Shown piece by piece: positions 8,023-14,948 of a stretch of 22,183 nucleotides of DNA. A program made the translations under genes and the position numbers. Position 1 is the stretch's first letter; every line of letters starts with the position of its first letter. The stretch comes from Bacteroidales bacterium (lineage in GTDB: Bacteria; Bacteroidota; Bacteroidia; Bacteroidales; Bacteroidaceae), in assembly GCA_004556745.1 (NCBI GenBank), contig SFFY01000042.1, forward strand, positions 1-22,183, given 5' to 3'. The notes below the pieces were generated by a model. The model did not search any database and was not told the DNA's origin. It worked only from the letters and a program-made list of their open reading frames with translations.

Positions 8023-9353
8023 TGCTGTTTCTGGTTGGGGTTGATGCGTTTTGCGTCCTTATGCTCGTCGAGCGTGGTAAGCATGATCATCGGCACGGCG
8101 GGCGTTACGCCTTGCCAGCCGTTGAACTCGCACACCATCTCCACGGGTCGGAGCAGAAGGTCGTGGAAAGCCGTTTCGAGCGCTTGCTTCATTGTGAAGA
8201 GTTCGCGCTTGTCGCTGCCGCTGTTGTTGCTCTGCGATTTGCCCGGCACCGCACCAACGAGGTTGGGGTGCGTGTTGTCGGCATAGCAGAGCGTATTGGC
8301 AGCAACGTTGATGTCGTCGGCGTAGTCGCCGCCCTCCTTGTTGCCTTCGATATTGACAACACGAATATCGCGTACCTCGTGGCCGAGCGGGTCCACGTAG
8401 TAGCCCGTAATCCACGCCTTGCCGCTGTTGTGCACGCCGGCCACGAAATCGCGGATATTCTCCTTTTCTTTCTTGATTCGCTCCTTAATTTTGAGCGGAT
8501 CAGTGATGCGCTCCTCGCTGATAATCTTCTGCCAATACTTGTTCTCTACCTCGACTTGGTATTTCACGGAGGCGTGGTTTCTGATTTTGGCAATCTTTGC
8601 CGCGCTGATCAATCGTTTTTCAAAGTACGAGCCGCCGCGGAACATGGCGGCGTAGTAGGGCGTGGGGTAATATTGGCAGCCTACAGTCGGGAAGCGCAGC
8701 AGTACGGCGAACTTGCGCAGCTGAGTTCGCACCGCGCAGCGTCCGTCCTGCCCCGGCTCGCGTCCCATCTTGACCATGAGGTCGCCGATGGGGTCGTCCT
8801 CGCGCAGGAGCGGAATGCGTTCTATGTCGTCTTTCTGCAGGTTGCCTTTTTTCCAGTTGGCATAATATACGTAGTTGATACGCCCGGCCTTGTCTGCTTT
8901 CGCGAGGCGGCAAAAACAAGCGTCCTTGTGGACGAGGCGATTGATTTGCGTGCCGTCGCGAGATAGTATTACGACACACACAGACATAAAGTAATATTTC
9001 ATGTCGGTAATCTGCTCGAGGAAGAAAGTGCCCAGCCCAGTGCGCCGCTTGAAGCGGAGCGCGTCGGGCAGCGTAGTAGGCTGTCCGTCCGCTCCGTTGA
9101 GCACAGGGCCAGCCCCGTAGCAGGCAAGCACGTTGAAAAACTTGTTTTGGGCTGTAACTTCGTCAGATCCGACAAGGTCGCGTATCTTAAACGGTAACTG
9201 ATTATCCGCTCCCCAAGGAGCATACAGCTCTTTAGGTCGTCCCGGTACAGGGCGGTATTGCATGCGGTAATCGTCGAAGATACCCGTAGTATCTTCGACG
9301 GTTTCAACCGCTGCCATAACGCCGCCTGGGGCAATGTCAATCAATTCTATCAT
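8019..9353 (-). CDS. Phage portal protein
   Basis: A 444-residue protein with the layout of Bacteroidales phage portals: ELYAPWGADNQLPF near residues 42-55, DEVTAQNKFFNVLACYGAGPV near 64-84, a helical stem region near 285-305, and the C-terminal block NTHPNLVGAVPG, then RELFTMKQALET and a conserved FNGWQG. Portals form the dodecameric DNA gate at the head vertex. There is no Walker motif, so it is not the large terminase. The ATG at 9353 is the first start; another in-frame ATG (MQYRPVPG) follows directly after an intragenic hairpin. The gene overlaps the downstream connector gene by 4 nt. The gene before it is a tail fibre, which is unusual. Confidence 0.82.
   Translation of the reverse strand: MIELIDIAPGGVMAAVETVEDTTGIFDDYRMQYRPVPGRPKELYAPWGADNQLPFKIRDLVGSDEVTAQNKFFNVLACYGAGPVLNGADGQPTTLPDALRFKRRTGLGTFFLEQITDMKYYFMSVCVVILSRDGTQINRLVHKDACFCRLAKADKAGRINYVYYANWKKGNLQKDDIERIPLLREDDPIGDLMVKMGREPGQDGRCAVRTQLRKFAVLLRFPTVGCQYYPTPYYAAMFRGGSYFEKRLISAAKIAKIRNHASVKYQVEVENKYWQKIISEERITDPLKIKERIKKEKENIRDFVAGVHNSGKAWITGYYVDPLGHEVRDIRVVNIEGNKEGGDYADDINVAANTLCYADNTHPNLVGAVPGKSQSNNSGSDKRELFTMKQALETAFHDLLLRPVEMVCEFNGWQGVTPAVPMIMLTTLDEHKDAKRINPNQKQQ
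9272..9300. repeat. 12-bp perfect inverted repeat in the 5' part of the portal gene
   Basis: CGTCGAAGATAC (9272-9283) and GTATCTTCGACG (9289-9300) pair perfectly around a 5-nt loop, about 50 nt into the portal frame. In mRNA this is a stable hairpin near the start codon. It could affect translation or be a binding palindrome; it is not followed by a T-run. Confidence 0.6.
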
Positions 9354-9370
9354 GTGGTTATAAGATTTTG

Positions 9371-9439
9371 TTAGAGATACACGCTGCTGCCAACGTTGTT
9401 GTCGTACATGTCTGTCATCTTCAGCAGCGTACCGCTGTG
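9371..9439 (-). pseudogene. 22-codon remnant of a second tail-fibre-like reading frame
   Basis: The minus-strand frame reads HSGTLLKMTDMYDNNVGSSV then YL and a stop. It matches the interior of the adjacent fibre (SGRVLQMKNMWGFNVGSSVA then L, about residues 326-347) at 12 of 22 positions. The DNA cores are 18/19 identical (9380-9398 versus 10600-10618). It is bounded upstream by a TAG. It most likely is the end of an older or alternative fibre left behind after recombination. The ATG at codon 8 could in theory start a 15-residue peptide. Confidence 0.55.
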
Positions 9440-9486
9440 CTATATATGGTTATCTCGGATTTTATGGAATTGATATGTATATATTA

Positions 9487-11625
9487 TCAGAGCAGCGTGT
9501 AACTCAACGCCTTCTTGACAGTAAATCCGCACTGGCTCATAAGGCTCGTCTGCCACTTCGTTCCGCTCGGCGTTTCCCCGTCAGAGGTGAATAGCCAGCG
9601 GTTATCAGCCTCGACCGAACTGCCCACGTAGCCTGTCGATGTAAACGGCTGCGAACACTCGAATGTAGGAAGGTTGCCCTTGACGATGAAGCGTGCCAGC
9701 TGTGGAAGATTTACAAACGTGTTGTTGCTGCTCGTGAAAGCAACTGTGCCTCCCGACCTAAACTCTACACATTCCAGCGCGGCGCACGACTGCGCCAGCG
9801 TGCCGTATGCAGATATATCTCTGCCGCCAAGCACGATGCGTTTCAATGCGAGGCAATCGTGCGCAATGATATGCTCAATGCGCTCCACCGATGCCGGCAG
9901 TACGATTTCTTCCAATGCAGTGCAGTTCCCGAAAGCCCCGTAACGCACATCCGATATAGTGCTCGGTAGGTTCACGCGCCGCAGGCTTTCCGCGCCCTCG
10001 AACATTTTAGTATTGAGTACCGTCCAGCCCTCAGGCAGCGTTACCTCTGTCACGCCGTTCGCTCCGCACCAGCCGAGCAATCCTTGCCGTTCCTTGTAGG
10101 GCGTGCCGTCTGACATTGTGCCTTCTTTCGGCTTAAAGCGCACCACGTGCCGCCCTGACGACAGCGCAGCGTAATAGCTTGCCGTGCGGTCTTCCGTTAT
10201 AACGGGCAGTTCTACCTCCTCGCCGTCTATCTCGAGCCAGCCGATGCAACGAACGTCATAGAATAGTTTGTAGTGCCTGGCGACATCTGCCTCGATTATC
10301 ATTTCCACGTAGTCGGGCGCGGGCGGGTTTTCCAGTGCTTCTATTCGTGTGGAGTTTTCGTTTGCCTTGTTCAAAGCAGTATTAGCTGTGCCGCTTATAG
10401 ATGCAATATCTCTTTCTGTACTTTCAGGATCTATCGAGTTAAGTTTTGTCTTGTCTGCCGCCGTCATTACGCCCGCCCGCGCCGTTGTTGCCGCTCCAAG
10501 CGTGGCTGTTGCAGTGCCGCCGAACGTTTTAGCAAGCACAACGGGAACGGAAGACGCACTCGCCGTGCCCTCGTAGAGGTTGCCGTTGTCGGGCAAGGCC
10601 ACGCTGCTGCCCACGTTGAAGCCCCACATATTCTTCATTTGTAGCACGCGCCCCGAGAGCGACAGATTTCTTGCACCGTGGTTCTGTACGGACTGCACGT
10701 CCGTGATGGCGGTCGCAGAGAAATTGATGTAGCGAGTATATTGCCGATTCTCAATATAGATATACTGCATCGCAGTGCCTCCTCCCGCGTTGTTCTTCTC
10801 CACTTGCTGCAAGATAAGTACGCCGTGATAGATGCCTTCCGCCTTCTTGTAAGTGCCGTGGAGCAAGGCAATGGCATTGTTGCTAACGATGTCAAACTTC
10901 GCTGCTCGGGCGAAAAGCGCGGTGAACGTGTCGAAAGCGCCGAGTTCCTGTATCTTTTTACCCAAGTCTGCCAGTTGCTCGCCGTGCTGCACAATATTAG
11001 TCTCTGCAAAATCGCTTTCGCTTTGAAGGTCGTCGAGCCAATTCTTGATTACGAACGTGCTGCTGCCCTTGACAAGCGTGCCGTTCGCCTTGCGATACCA
11101 ATATGACTTGTCCTGGCGGTTAAGATACGTGTGGCGGCGGCTGGCGTACACGTCCCAGCCTTGTAGGCTTGCACCGTTAGATAAGAAACTCGTGTAAAAC
11201 CTTCCACTCCGCTCCAATACAAAGCGGTTAGCGGACGTGTCGAGGATAATGCTGTCGCTTTCCTGCCGCGTCACATCTTCGCTCTGAATTGGCACGTCGC
11301 CGAGCGACATGGAGTAGTCGAACGCTGCGCAGCCGATGCCCTCTTGCAGCAGGTAAATATTTTGTCTGTAATATTCTTTGTCTGCAAAGGCAGTGCTTAT
11401 TTTTTGCGCGGCCTCTTCTGCAATCTTCTTGGCATATTCCGCTATGCGCTCCGCTGACACGGCTTTCGATTGCGCAGCAAGGAGCGGCGTGATGATTTCC
11501 TCCTGAATATATTGGGCTATATCTGCGATGCTGCCCCCTACCCTTGCGGCGGTGTTGGCGGCTTCGCCCGTCTCGTCTCTGACGACTGCCGCCGCATTGA
11601 TTATCTCCGTAATATCTTTTGCCAT
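9487..11625 (-). CDS. Tail fibre / receptor-binding protein with leucine-rich repeats
   Basis: 712 residues. The N-terminus (DITEIINAAAVVRDETGEAANTAARVGG) is the module that starts many Bacteroidales phage fibres and probably joins the fibre to the tail. Residues about 50-85 and 400-435 are helical, coiled-coil-like stretches. The middle is Ala/Thr/Gly-rich. Residues about 530-665 hold BspA-type (LRR_5) repeats (VTEVTLPEGWTVL, LRRVNLPSTI, LEEIVLPASVERI, LKRIVLGG), a fold used for surface binding. The likely role is host adsorption. A terminator and a consensus promoter directly upstream suggest separate transcription. It lies between small structural genes and portal, an odd place for a fibre, and a fibre remnant follows it. 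Confidence 0.78.
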   Translation of the reverse strand: MAKDITEIINAAAVVRDETGEAANTAARVGGSIADIAQYIQEEIITPLLAAQSKAVSAERIAEYAKKIAEEAAQKISTAFADKEYYRQNIYLLQEGIGCAAFDYSMSLGDVPIQSEDVTRQESDSIILDTSANRFVLERSGRFYTSFLSNGASLQGWDVYASRRHTYLNRQDKSYWYRKANGTLVKGSSTFVIKNWLDDLQSESDFAETNIVQHGEQLADLGKKIQELGAFDTFTALFARAAKFDIVSNNAIALLHGTYKKAEGIYHGVLILQQVEKNNAGGGTAMQYIYIENRQYTRYINFSATAITDVQSVQNHGARNLSLSGRVLQMKNMWGFNVGSSVALPDNGNLYEGTASASSVPVVLAKTFGGTATATLGAATTARAGVMTAADKTKLNSIDPESTERDIASISGTANTALNKANENSTRIEALENPPAPDYVEMIIEADVARHYKLFYDVRCIGWLEIDGEEVELPVITEDRTASYYAALSSGRHVVRFKPKEGTMSDGTPYKERQGLLGWCGANGVTEVTLPEGWTVLNTKMFEGAESLRRVNLPSTISDVRYGAFGNCTALEEIVLPASVERIEHIIAHDCLALKRIVLGGRDISAYGTLAQSCAALECVEFRSGGTVAFTSSNNTFVNLPQLARFIVKGNLPTFECSQPFTSTGYVGSSVEADNRWLFTSDGETPSGTKWQTSLMSQCGFTVKKALSYTLL

Positions 11626-11651
11626 GATACAATATTTATTTTGTTATATGG

Positions 11652-11682
11652 CAAAGATATGCTTCTTTGAATCGTAAATAAA
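11652..11682 (-). promoter_or_regulatory. Promoter of the tail-fibre gene
   Basis: The minus strand has TTTA (11682-11679), a 19-nt spacer and TATCTTTG (11659-11652). This is a near match to the Bacteroidetes consensus TTTG-N19-21-TAnnTTTG. The start codon at 11625 is 26 nt after the box, giving a leader of about 20 nt. The -33 element overlaps the T-run of the terminator before it. Confidence 0.6.
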
Positions 11683-11720
11683 AGACACGCCGCCGAACAT
11701 GGAACTGTCGGCGGCGCGTC
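11673..11720 (-). terminator. Rho-independent terminator upstream of the tail-fibre gene
   Basis: On the minus strand, GACGCGCCGCCGA (11720-11708) pairs with TCGGCGGCGTGTC (11696-11684): 13 bp with one G-U pair and an 11-nt loop. TTTTATTT follows directly. It lies 4 nt after the stop of the 134-residue gene and should end the transcript from the head genes. Confidence 0.75.
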
Positions 11721-11723
11721 GGC

Positions 11724-12128
11724 TTATTTTATAATATAGACATCTGTGGCGCTTTCTATGTTGAGCGTGGTAGCCGTCACGTCTGAAGCTTCGGACGGGA
11801 GGCTGAGCGCAAATGCCACGTACGGGTGCGGCGGTTCGGCTGTACCGAGAAGGTACTTCCTTCCGTTCGCGCATGTCAGCCTGAAAGCGAGCGGACGATG
11901 CGGCAGCTCAAAGGCATCGCCGCATAGTGTAGCCGAGAGCGTGGCGTTGAAAGAACGCGTGCCTTCCTCCTGCTCTTGCGAGGTCTCGAGCTCAGCAAGA
12001 CCAGAAATAGGAATTTCACGCCAAGGCGCTACATCTCTGAAAATAGCAATAGACGTTTGCGGTACGATGATGGCAGAGGAGATATGCCGTGCCTCGCAGT
12101 ATTCAATACGGTTGATGTGAAGCAGCAT
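11724..12128 (-). CDS. Small phage structural protein of unknown function
   Basis: A 134-residue, beta-rich soluble protein without signal peptide or membrane segment. The central motif pattern (APWREIPISGLAELE, then RPLAFRLTCANGRKYLLGTA) resembles small tail or head-completion proteins of Bacteroidales phages, but I cannot name the family. Its ATG at 12128 overlaps the end of the upstream gene by 26 nt; there is no later start that keeps the conserved part. A terminator follows right after the stop, so it is the last gene of the first late transcription unit. Confidence 0.55.
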   Translation of the reverse strand: MLLHINRIEYCEARHISSAIIVPQTSIAIFRDVAPWREIPISGLAELETSQEQEEGTRSFNATLSATLCGDAFELPHRPLAFRLTCANGRKYLLGTAEPPHPYVAFALSLPSEASDVTATTLNIESATDVYIIK

Positions 12129-12711
12129 TTTCGTTTAAGTTTTCAGGTTCTACTATTTCAACGACATTTGCCTCTTCGGCCTCTTTCTTAAAGCGGTCGA
12201 AGAGTTTGCGGACGCGCTCTTGCACGTTCGGGATACGTTCGAAGCCGGCAACGGACGGGTCGGAGGTAAGTTCGAACTGCTGCGGAACTATTTGCGAGTA
12301 GTCGGGTCCAATGGATTCGTCGTGGTCGAGGCGGGTGAACTTACCGAGCGCGGAGAGGACTTTTGCAAAAGCGGAGGCATCGTTAGATGACCTTGCCATT
12401 GCAAAACCCTCCTCGCAACGCTGGAGGAATACATATTGGCACCATTGCCGCGTGACCTGCCCGAGATTGCCGAGGCATATCTTGAGCAGGCGTACGTCCT
12501 CGTGCGCCTGAGTGAAGCCGACATTGTATTGCGCGCGCAGTTGCGCTACAATAGCCTTGTCGGGGTAGGCAGGGTGGCGCAGCCAATAGGCGTACATGTC
12601 GCGGAGGCGCAGCATTCTCTGCCGCACGAGCGGCTGTAACTTGGCTTCTTCCATTTCCTCTTCTGATGCGAAGAGGAAGCGTTGCGTGCGTTCGATGAGT
12701 TCAGGGTTCAT
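12103..12711 (-). CDS. Possible small terminase subunit
   Basis: A 202-residue, almost fully helical protein. Residues about 35-85 (RLRDMYAYWLRHP, KAIVAQLRAQYNVGFTQAHEDV) look like a helix-turn-helix with a Tyr-Asn-Val turn, and the C-terminal part (NVQERVRKLFDRFKKEAEEA) is a charged helix. Size, fold prediction by eye and place after another small HTH-like gene fit a small terminase subunit, which binds the packaging site. The usual partner, a large terminase, does not follow, so the call is tentative. A host-interaction or regulatory protein is the alternative. Confidence 0.4.
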   Translation of the reverse strand: MNPELIERTQRFLFASEEEMEEAKLQPLVRQRMLRLRDMYAYWLRHPAYPDKAIVAQLRAQYNVGFTQAHEDVRLLKICLGNLGQVTRQWCQYVFLQRCEEGFAMARSSNDASAFAKVLSALGKFTRLDHDESIGPDYSQIVPQQFELTSDPSVAGFERIPNVQERVRKLFDRFKKEAEEANVVEIVEPENLNENAASHQPY

Positions 12712-12719
12712 AGGTGTTT

Positions 12720-13013
12720 CTATTCTTCCGATACCATTTGGCGGAAATATGCGGCGATGTTCTGCGAGGCTGTCGGCGAACCTGCTTCAGCAAGTTCTAT
12801 TTCGCGCTTGCGCATTTCGAGGGCGACGCGAGCCTTTGCCTCGCGATACGCCAGCGAAACAGGCGACGAAATATCGTCTATCTCATCGCGCAAGGAGCGT
12901 TCGTCCACGCCGAGCAGCAATGCCATATCGGGAATGGGGGTCAGCAGTGCGACGAGGTCGCGCACTTCCTGCACCCTATCCGATAAGGCTGTCTGTATTG
13001 TTGCCGGTATCAT
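12720..13013 (-). CDS. Small helical HTH-like protein of the packaging region
   Basis: 97 residues. The middle (PDMALLLGVDERSLRDEID) looks like a helix-turn-helix, followed by a long charged helix (REAKARVALEMRKREIELAEAG) ending in GSPTASQNIAAYF. Similar short proteins are common near terminase genes in Bacteroidales prophages. The ATG at 13013 overlaps TGA at 13012-13010 of the restored frame of the PLD-like gene in an ATGA arrangement, which supports both this start and the reading that the upstream gene once ended there. Either this gene or the 202-residue gene could be the small terminase. Confidence 0.55.
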   Translation of the reverse strand: MIPATIQTALSDRVQEVRDLVALLTPIPDMALLLGVDERSLRDEIDDISSPVSLAYREAKARVALEMRKREIELAEAGSPTASQNIAAYFRQMVSEE

Positions 13014-13141
13014 ATCAGTCTGTAAGTTGTAAGTGAGTTAAGAGTTGCAAGGCAATAATCTGCCGTTTCCCGGGATTGTATGATTGTGTAGTTCTCGAGG
13101 CGGTTACCGCGCGTTTGGTTTTGGCTCGCCAAGACCAAAAC
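13010..13141 (-). pseudogene. Displaced 3' part of the PLD-like gene (out of frame after the G9 run)
   Basis: If the run at 13142-13150 had eight instead of nine bases, the frame would continue VLVLASQNQTRGNRLENYTI and end LTTYRLI at TGA 13012-13010, giving 155 residues in all. The stretch SQNQTRGNR-x-E is what I expect after the HxK motif in this PLD-like phage family. The restored stop overlaps the next start codon as ATGA. Both points indicate that this is the original coding frame. Confidence 0.75.
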
Positions 13142-13478
13142 GGGGGGGGGTAATTCCTTCTATTATGATCACCTTACTGTGGTTCTTGCAGAAGCGTACT
13201 TCATCGTAAGCGGCACGGAGCATGGCGTTGATCTTCGCCGTTTTCTCTGCCGCCTTGAAGTCAGTAAAAAGCCTGGCAGTGCGGATAAGTCCTTTGCGGC
13301 GCAAGGCGATAAGCTTTCGCAGGAACTCCTCGCCGGTCGAGAAGGTGCTGACGGTTATGTCGGCAGCACCTGTGAACCCGAGGAGTTTTTCAAGTACATA
13401 GCCAAGTTGGAAAGCGTCGGTAAGAATCACCTGTACTTTCTTTTCGCTTGGGTCGCATATTTCCGGCTTCTGATTCAT
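13104..13478 (-). CDS. PLD-like phage protein, frame interrupted at a G9 run
   Basis: As written the gene encodes 124 residues. Residues 15-60 (VQVILTDAFQLGYVLEKLLG onward) form the alpha/beta start of a phospholipase-D-like fold. KNHSKV at 99-103 gives the HxK pair His100/Lys102. The last 12 residues (RFGLGEPKPNAR) come from a shifted frame after a run of nine C on the coding strand. With eight C the protein runs to 155 residues and regains SQNQTRGNR-x-E, which carries the Asn and Glu of the half-site. A PLD half-site normally acts as a dimer, in nuclease or phosphotransfer chemistry; the role in these phages is not known to me. The short form would lack the Asn part. Possible causes are phase variation, slippage during transcription, true mutation or a sequencing error. 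Confidence 0.7.
   Translation of the reverse strand: MNQKPEICDPSEKKVQVILTDAFQLGYVLEKLLGFTGAADITVSTFSTGEEFLRKLIALRRKGLIRTARLFTDFKAAEKTAKINAMLRAAYDEVRFCKNHSKVIIIEGITPPRFGLGEPKPNAR
13142..13150. repeat. Homopolymer run of nine G (nine C on the coding strand)
   Basis: Nine consecutive G follow CCAAAAC at 13135-13141. It is a slippage-prone tract placed exactly where the PLD-like reading frame breaks. Eight G would restore the full-length frame. Confidence 0.9.
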
Positions 13479-13492
13479 GCTTCATTTTCAAA

Positions 13493-13526
13493 GGGGCGGC
13501 ACTAATCTCCCGACTAATCCCGCCCC
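13493..13526. repeat. GC-rich hairpin between the 254-residue gene and the PLD-like gene
   Basis: GGGGCGG (13493-13499) pairs with CCGCCCC (13520-13526) around a 20-nt loop that holds the direct repeat CTAAT. On the minus strand only TTT follows, so it is at best a weak terminator; it could also occlude the start of the PLD-like gene, which begins 15 nt further on. Confidence 0.35.
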
Positions 13527-13556
13527 ATACTACCTTAAAACTAATCCAACTATGCT

Positions 13557-14321
13557 TCAAATTTCAAATACCAAGCCGAGACTTTCGAGTTCTGACTTAT
13601 AGTCAGGGTCGAAACTCTGTCCTGCAGTAACAAGCAACTGCACCCTCTGCTGCATTTTACTGCGCAGGGTGTCAGCTGCGTCACCTTCTGCTTCTGCAAG
13701 TTTCGGCTTGTTCTCTGATAAGTATTTGCGAGCAGCCTGTAACTGATTAGGCGTTGGAGCTTGTGCCGCATCTTTTGCAGACCCTGCAGCAACCGCGCTC
13801 CAAGTGTCGTAGGCATTCCAGTTCTCGCGATATTCCTTATCCAGTTCTATTAACTGCAAGAGATATTCGTGGCGGTCGCATGGCGTAGCGTCCTCCATGC
13901 CCTTGAGCGTTTCGAAGATTTGCTTCATCTTGAAGTAAATCTCTCCGTTGCGCTCATAAAGGGCTTGTATATCTTCTGGCAGTTCATCGTGATCCTCTCG
14001 CCGTCCCGAGAAGTTTCCGGCATTATGGTCGGCGTCAGCATCAATAACCGGCTGCGCCTCGAGCATCTCCGAAATTCTCGGCAGGTGGTTCTGCTCCATA
14101 AGAGCTACTTCGCGGGTCGTGAGACCCTCCAAGCGGATTTTGAGGTGCTTTCGCAGCTCGTATTCCAGCTTTGCGAAGTTGGCGCGACGGAGGATTTGCG
14201 CGTTCATATAGCGGTTGCGGTTCAGCCGCAGGAGCATTTCCGCGCCTTGTTCGAGTCTGCGTTGCTCCTGCGGGCTGTTGAGCCACTGCTGTATGTCCTT
14301 AGTAAGTCTTTCGTCCAGCAT
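13557..14321 (-). CDS. Conserved helical phage protein downstream of the capsid genes
   Basis: 254 residues, highly charged and helical. Notable parts are LDERLTKDIQQWLNSPQEQR at the start, a Arg/Asn-rich stretch LRLNRNRYMNAQILRRANF near 31-49, and a later helix rich in Lys and Glu. There is no signal peptide or membrane segment. It begins 12 nt after the tube-like gene and is followed by a 78-nt gap with a hairpin. Its neighbours suggest an assembly or head-completion role. No family is recognised. Confidence 0.6.
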   Translation of the reverse strand: MLDERLTKDIQQWLNSPQEQRRLEQGAEMLLRLNRNRYMNAQILRRANFAKLEYELRKHLKIRLEGLTTREVALMEQNHLPRISEMLEAQPVIDADADHNAGNFSGRREDHDELPEDIQALYERNGEIYFKMKQIFETLKGMEDATPCDRHEYLLQLIELDKEYRENWNAYDTWSAVAAGSAKDAAQAPTPNQLQAARKYLSENKPKLAEAEGDAADTLRSKMQQRVQLLVTAGQSFDPDYKSELESLGLVFEI

Positions 14322-14333
14322 TCCGCAAAGTGT

Positions 14334-14927
14334 TTATTCTGACACTGGCAAACCAGTCGCAGCGTCGATGATACCTTCCTTGGTGACGATTTTGCCCTTG
14401 TAGTAAGGAGCGGGGCAGGCGTCGGTTGCTTCGATGTCAAGCGTGGTGCCGAAATCGCCGGTAACGCCTTCGCCACTGTCCTGCTTGGGCTTGGTGTCGG
14501 TTGAGAAAGCTTCGCAGCCGAGCACACGGAACTTTCCGTTTCGTACCTGGATCAGATATACGAAATCGTCAGAGTTTGCCTGACGGGCGAATCCCGTAGC
14601 GTATTCGTCCGTCTCGGGGTGTACGACTGACGTTTTGTTGATGAAGGAACGAGCGGGCTTGTCACCTTGACTTTCGGATTCAATCTTACCCTTGTTGTCA
14701 ACAAGGTCGATGAAGTTCCAGTATTTGTCAGAGGCAAGCGTGAAGTTCCCTTCATAGGTTGCGAGTTCCGACATGTCAGTCTTCGCTGTATCAGGGAGTG
14801 TGGGCCATGATACGATGTCCCTTTTGGGGACATAGTACAGGCGTGAGCGAATACCCGGCAGGATTGTTTTGCCCTTGCAGAACGGAAGGCTGTCGTAGAG
14901 GGCGGCATTTGTACATTCTTTAGCCAT
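14334..14927 (-). CDS. Putative major tail tube-like or second major structural protein
   Basis: A 197-residue, beta-rich soluble protein directly after the major capsid gene (21-nt gap). Residues about 28-75 (RLYYVPKRDIVSWPTLP, then YEGNFTLASDKYW) and 100-140 (SVVHPETDEYATGFARQ, then FVYLIQVRNGKFRVLGCE) resemble the conserved blocks of a Bacteroidales phage structural protein that I believe forms the tail tube, although a head-decoration role is also possible. It ends in a small insertion-type tail with IDAATGLPVSE. High expression is expected from its place next to the capsid gene. Confidence 0.55.
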   Translation of the reverse strand: MAKECTNAALYDSLPFCKGKTILPGIRSRLYYVPKRDIVSWPTLPDTAKTDMSELATYEGNFTLASDKYWNFIDLVDNKGKIESESQGDKPARSFINKTSVVHPETDEYATGFARQANSDDFVYLIQVRNGKFRVLGCEAFSTDTKPKQDSGEGVTGDFGTTLDIEATDACPAPYYKGKIVTKEGIIDAATGLPVSE

Positions 14928-14948
14928 GATGTTTCTTTTTTAAAGTGG

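Noticed and set aside
8022..8966. Long open frame of 314 codons on the plus strand
   Set aside because: It is antisense to the well-supported portal gene and arises from its GC-rich codon use; the protein has no recognisable features.
13493..13526. Hairpin before the PLD-like gene as a full terminator
   Set aside because: The stem is only 7 bp with a 20-nt loop and just three T follow on the minus strand; it is listed only as a hairpin.
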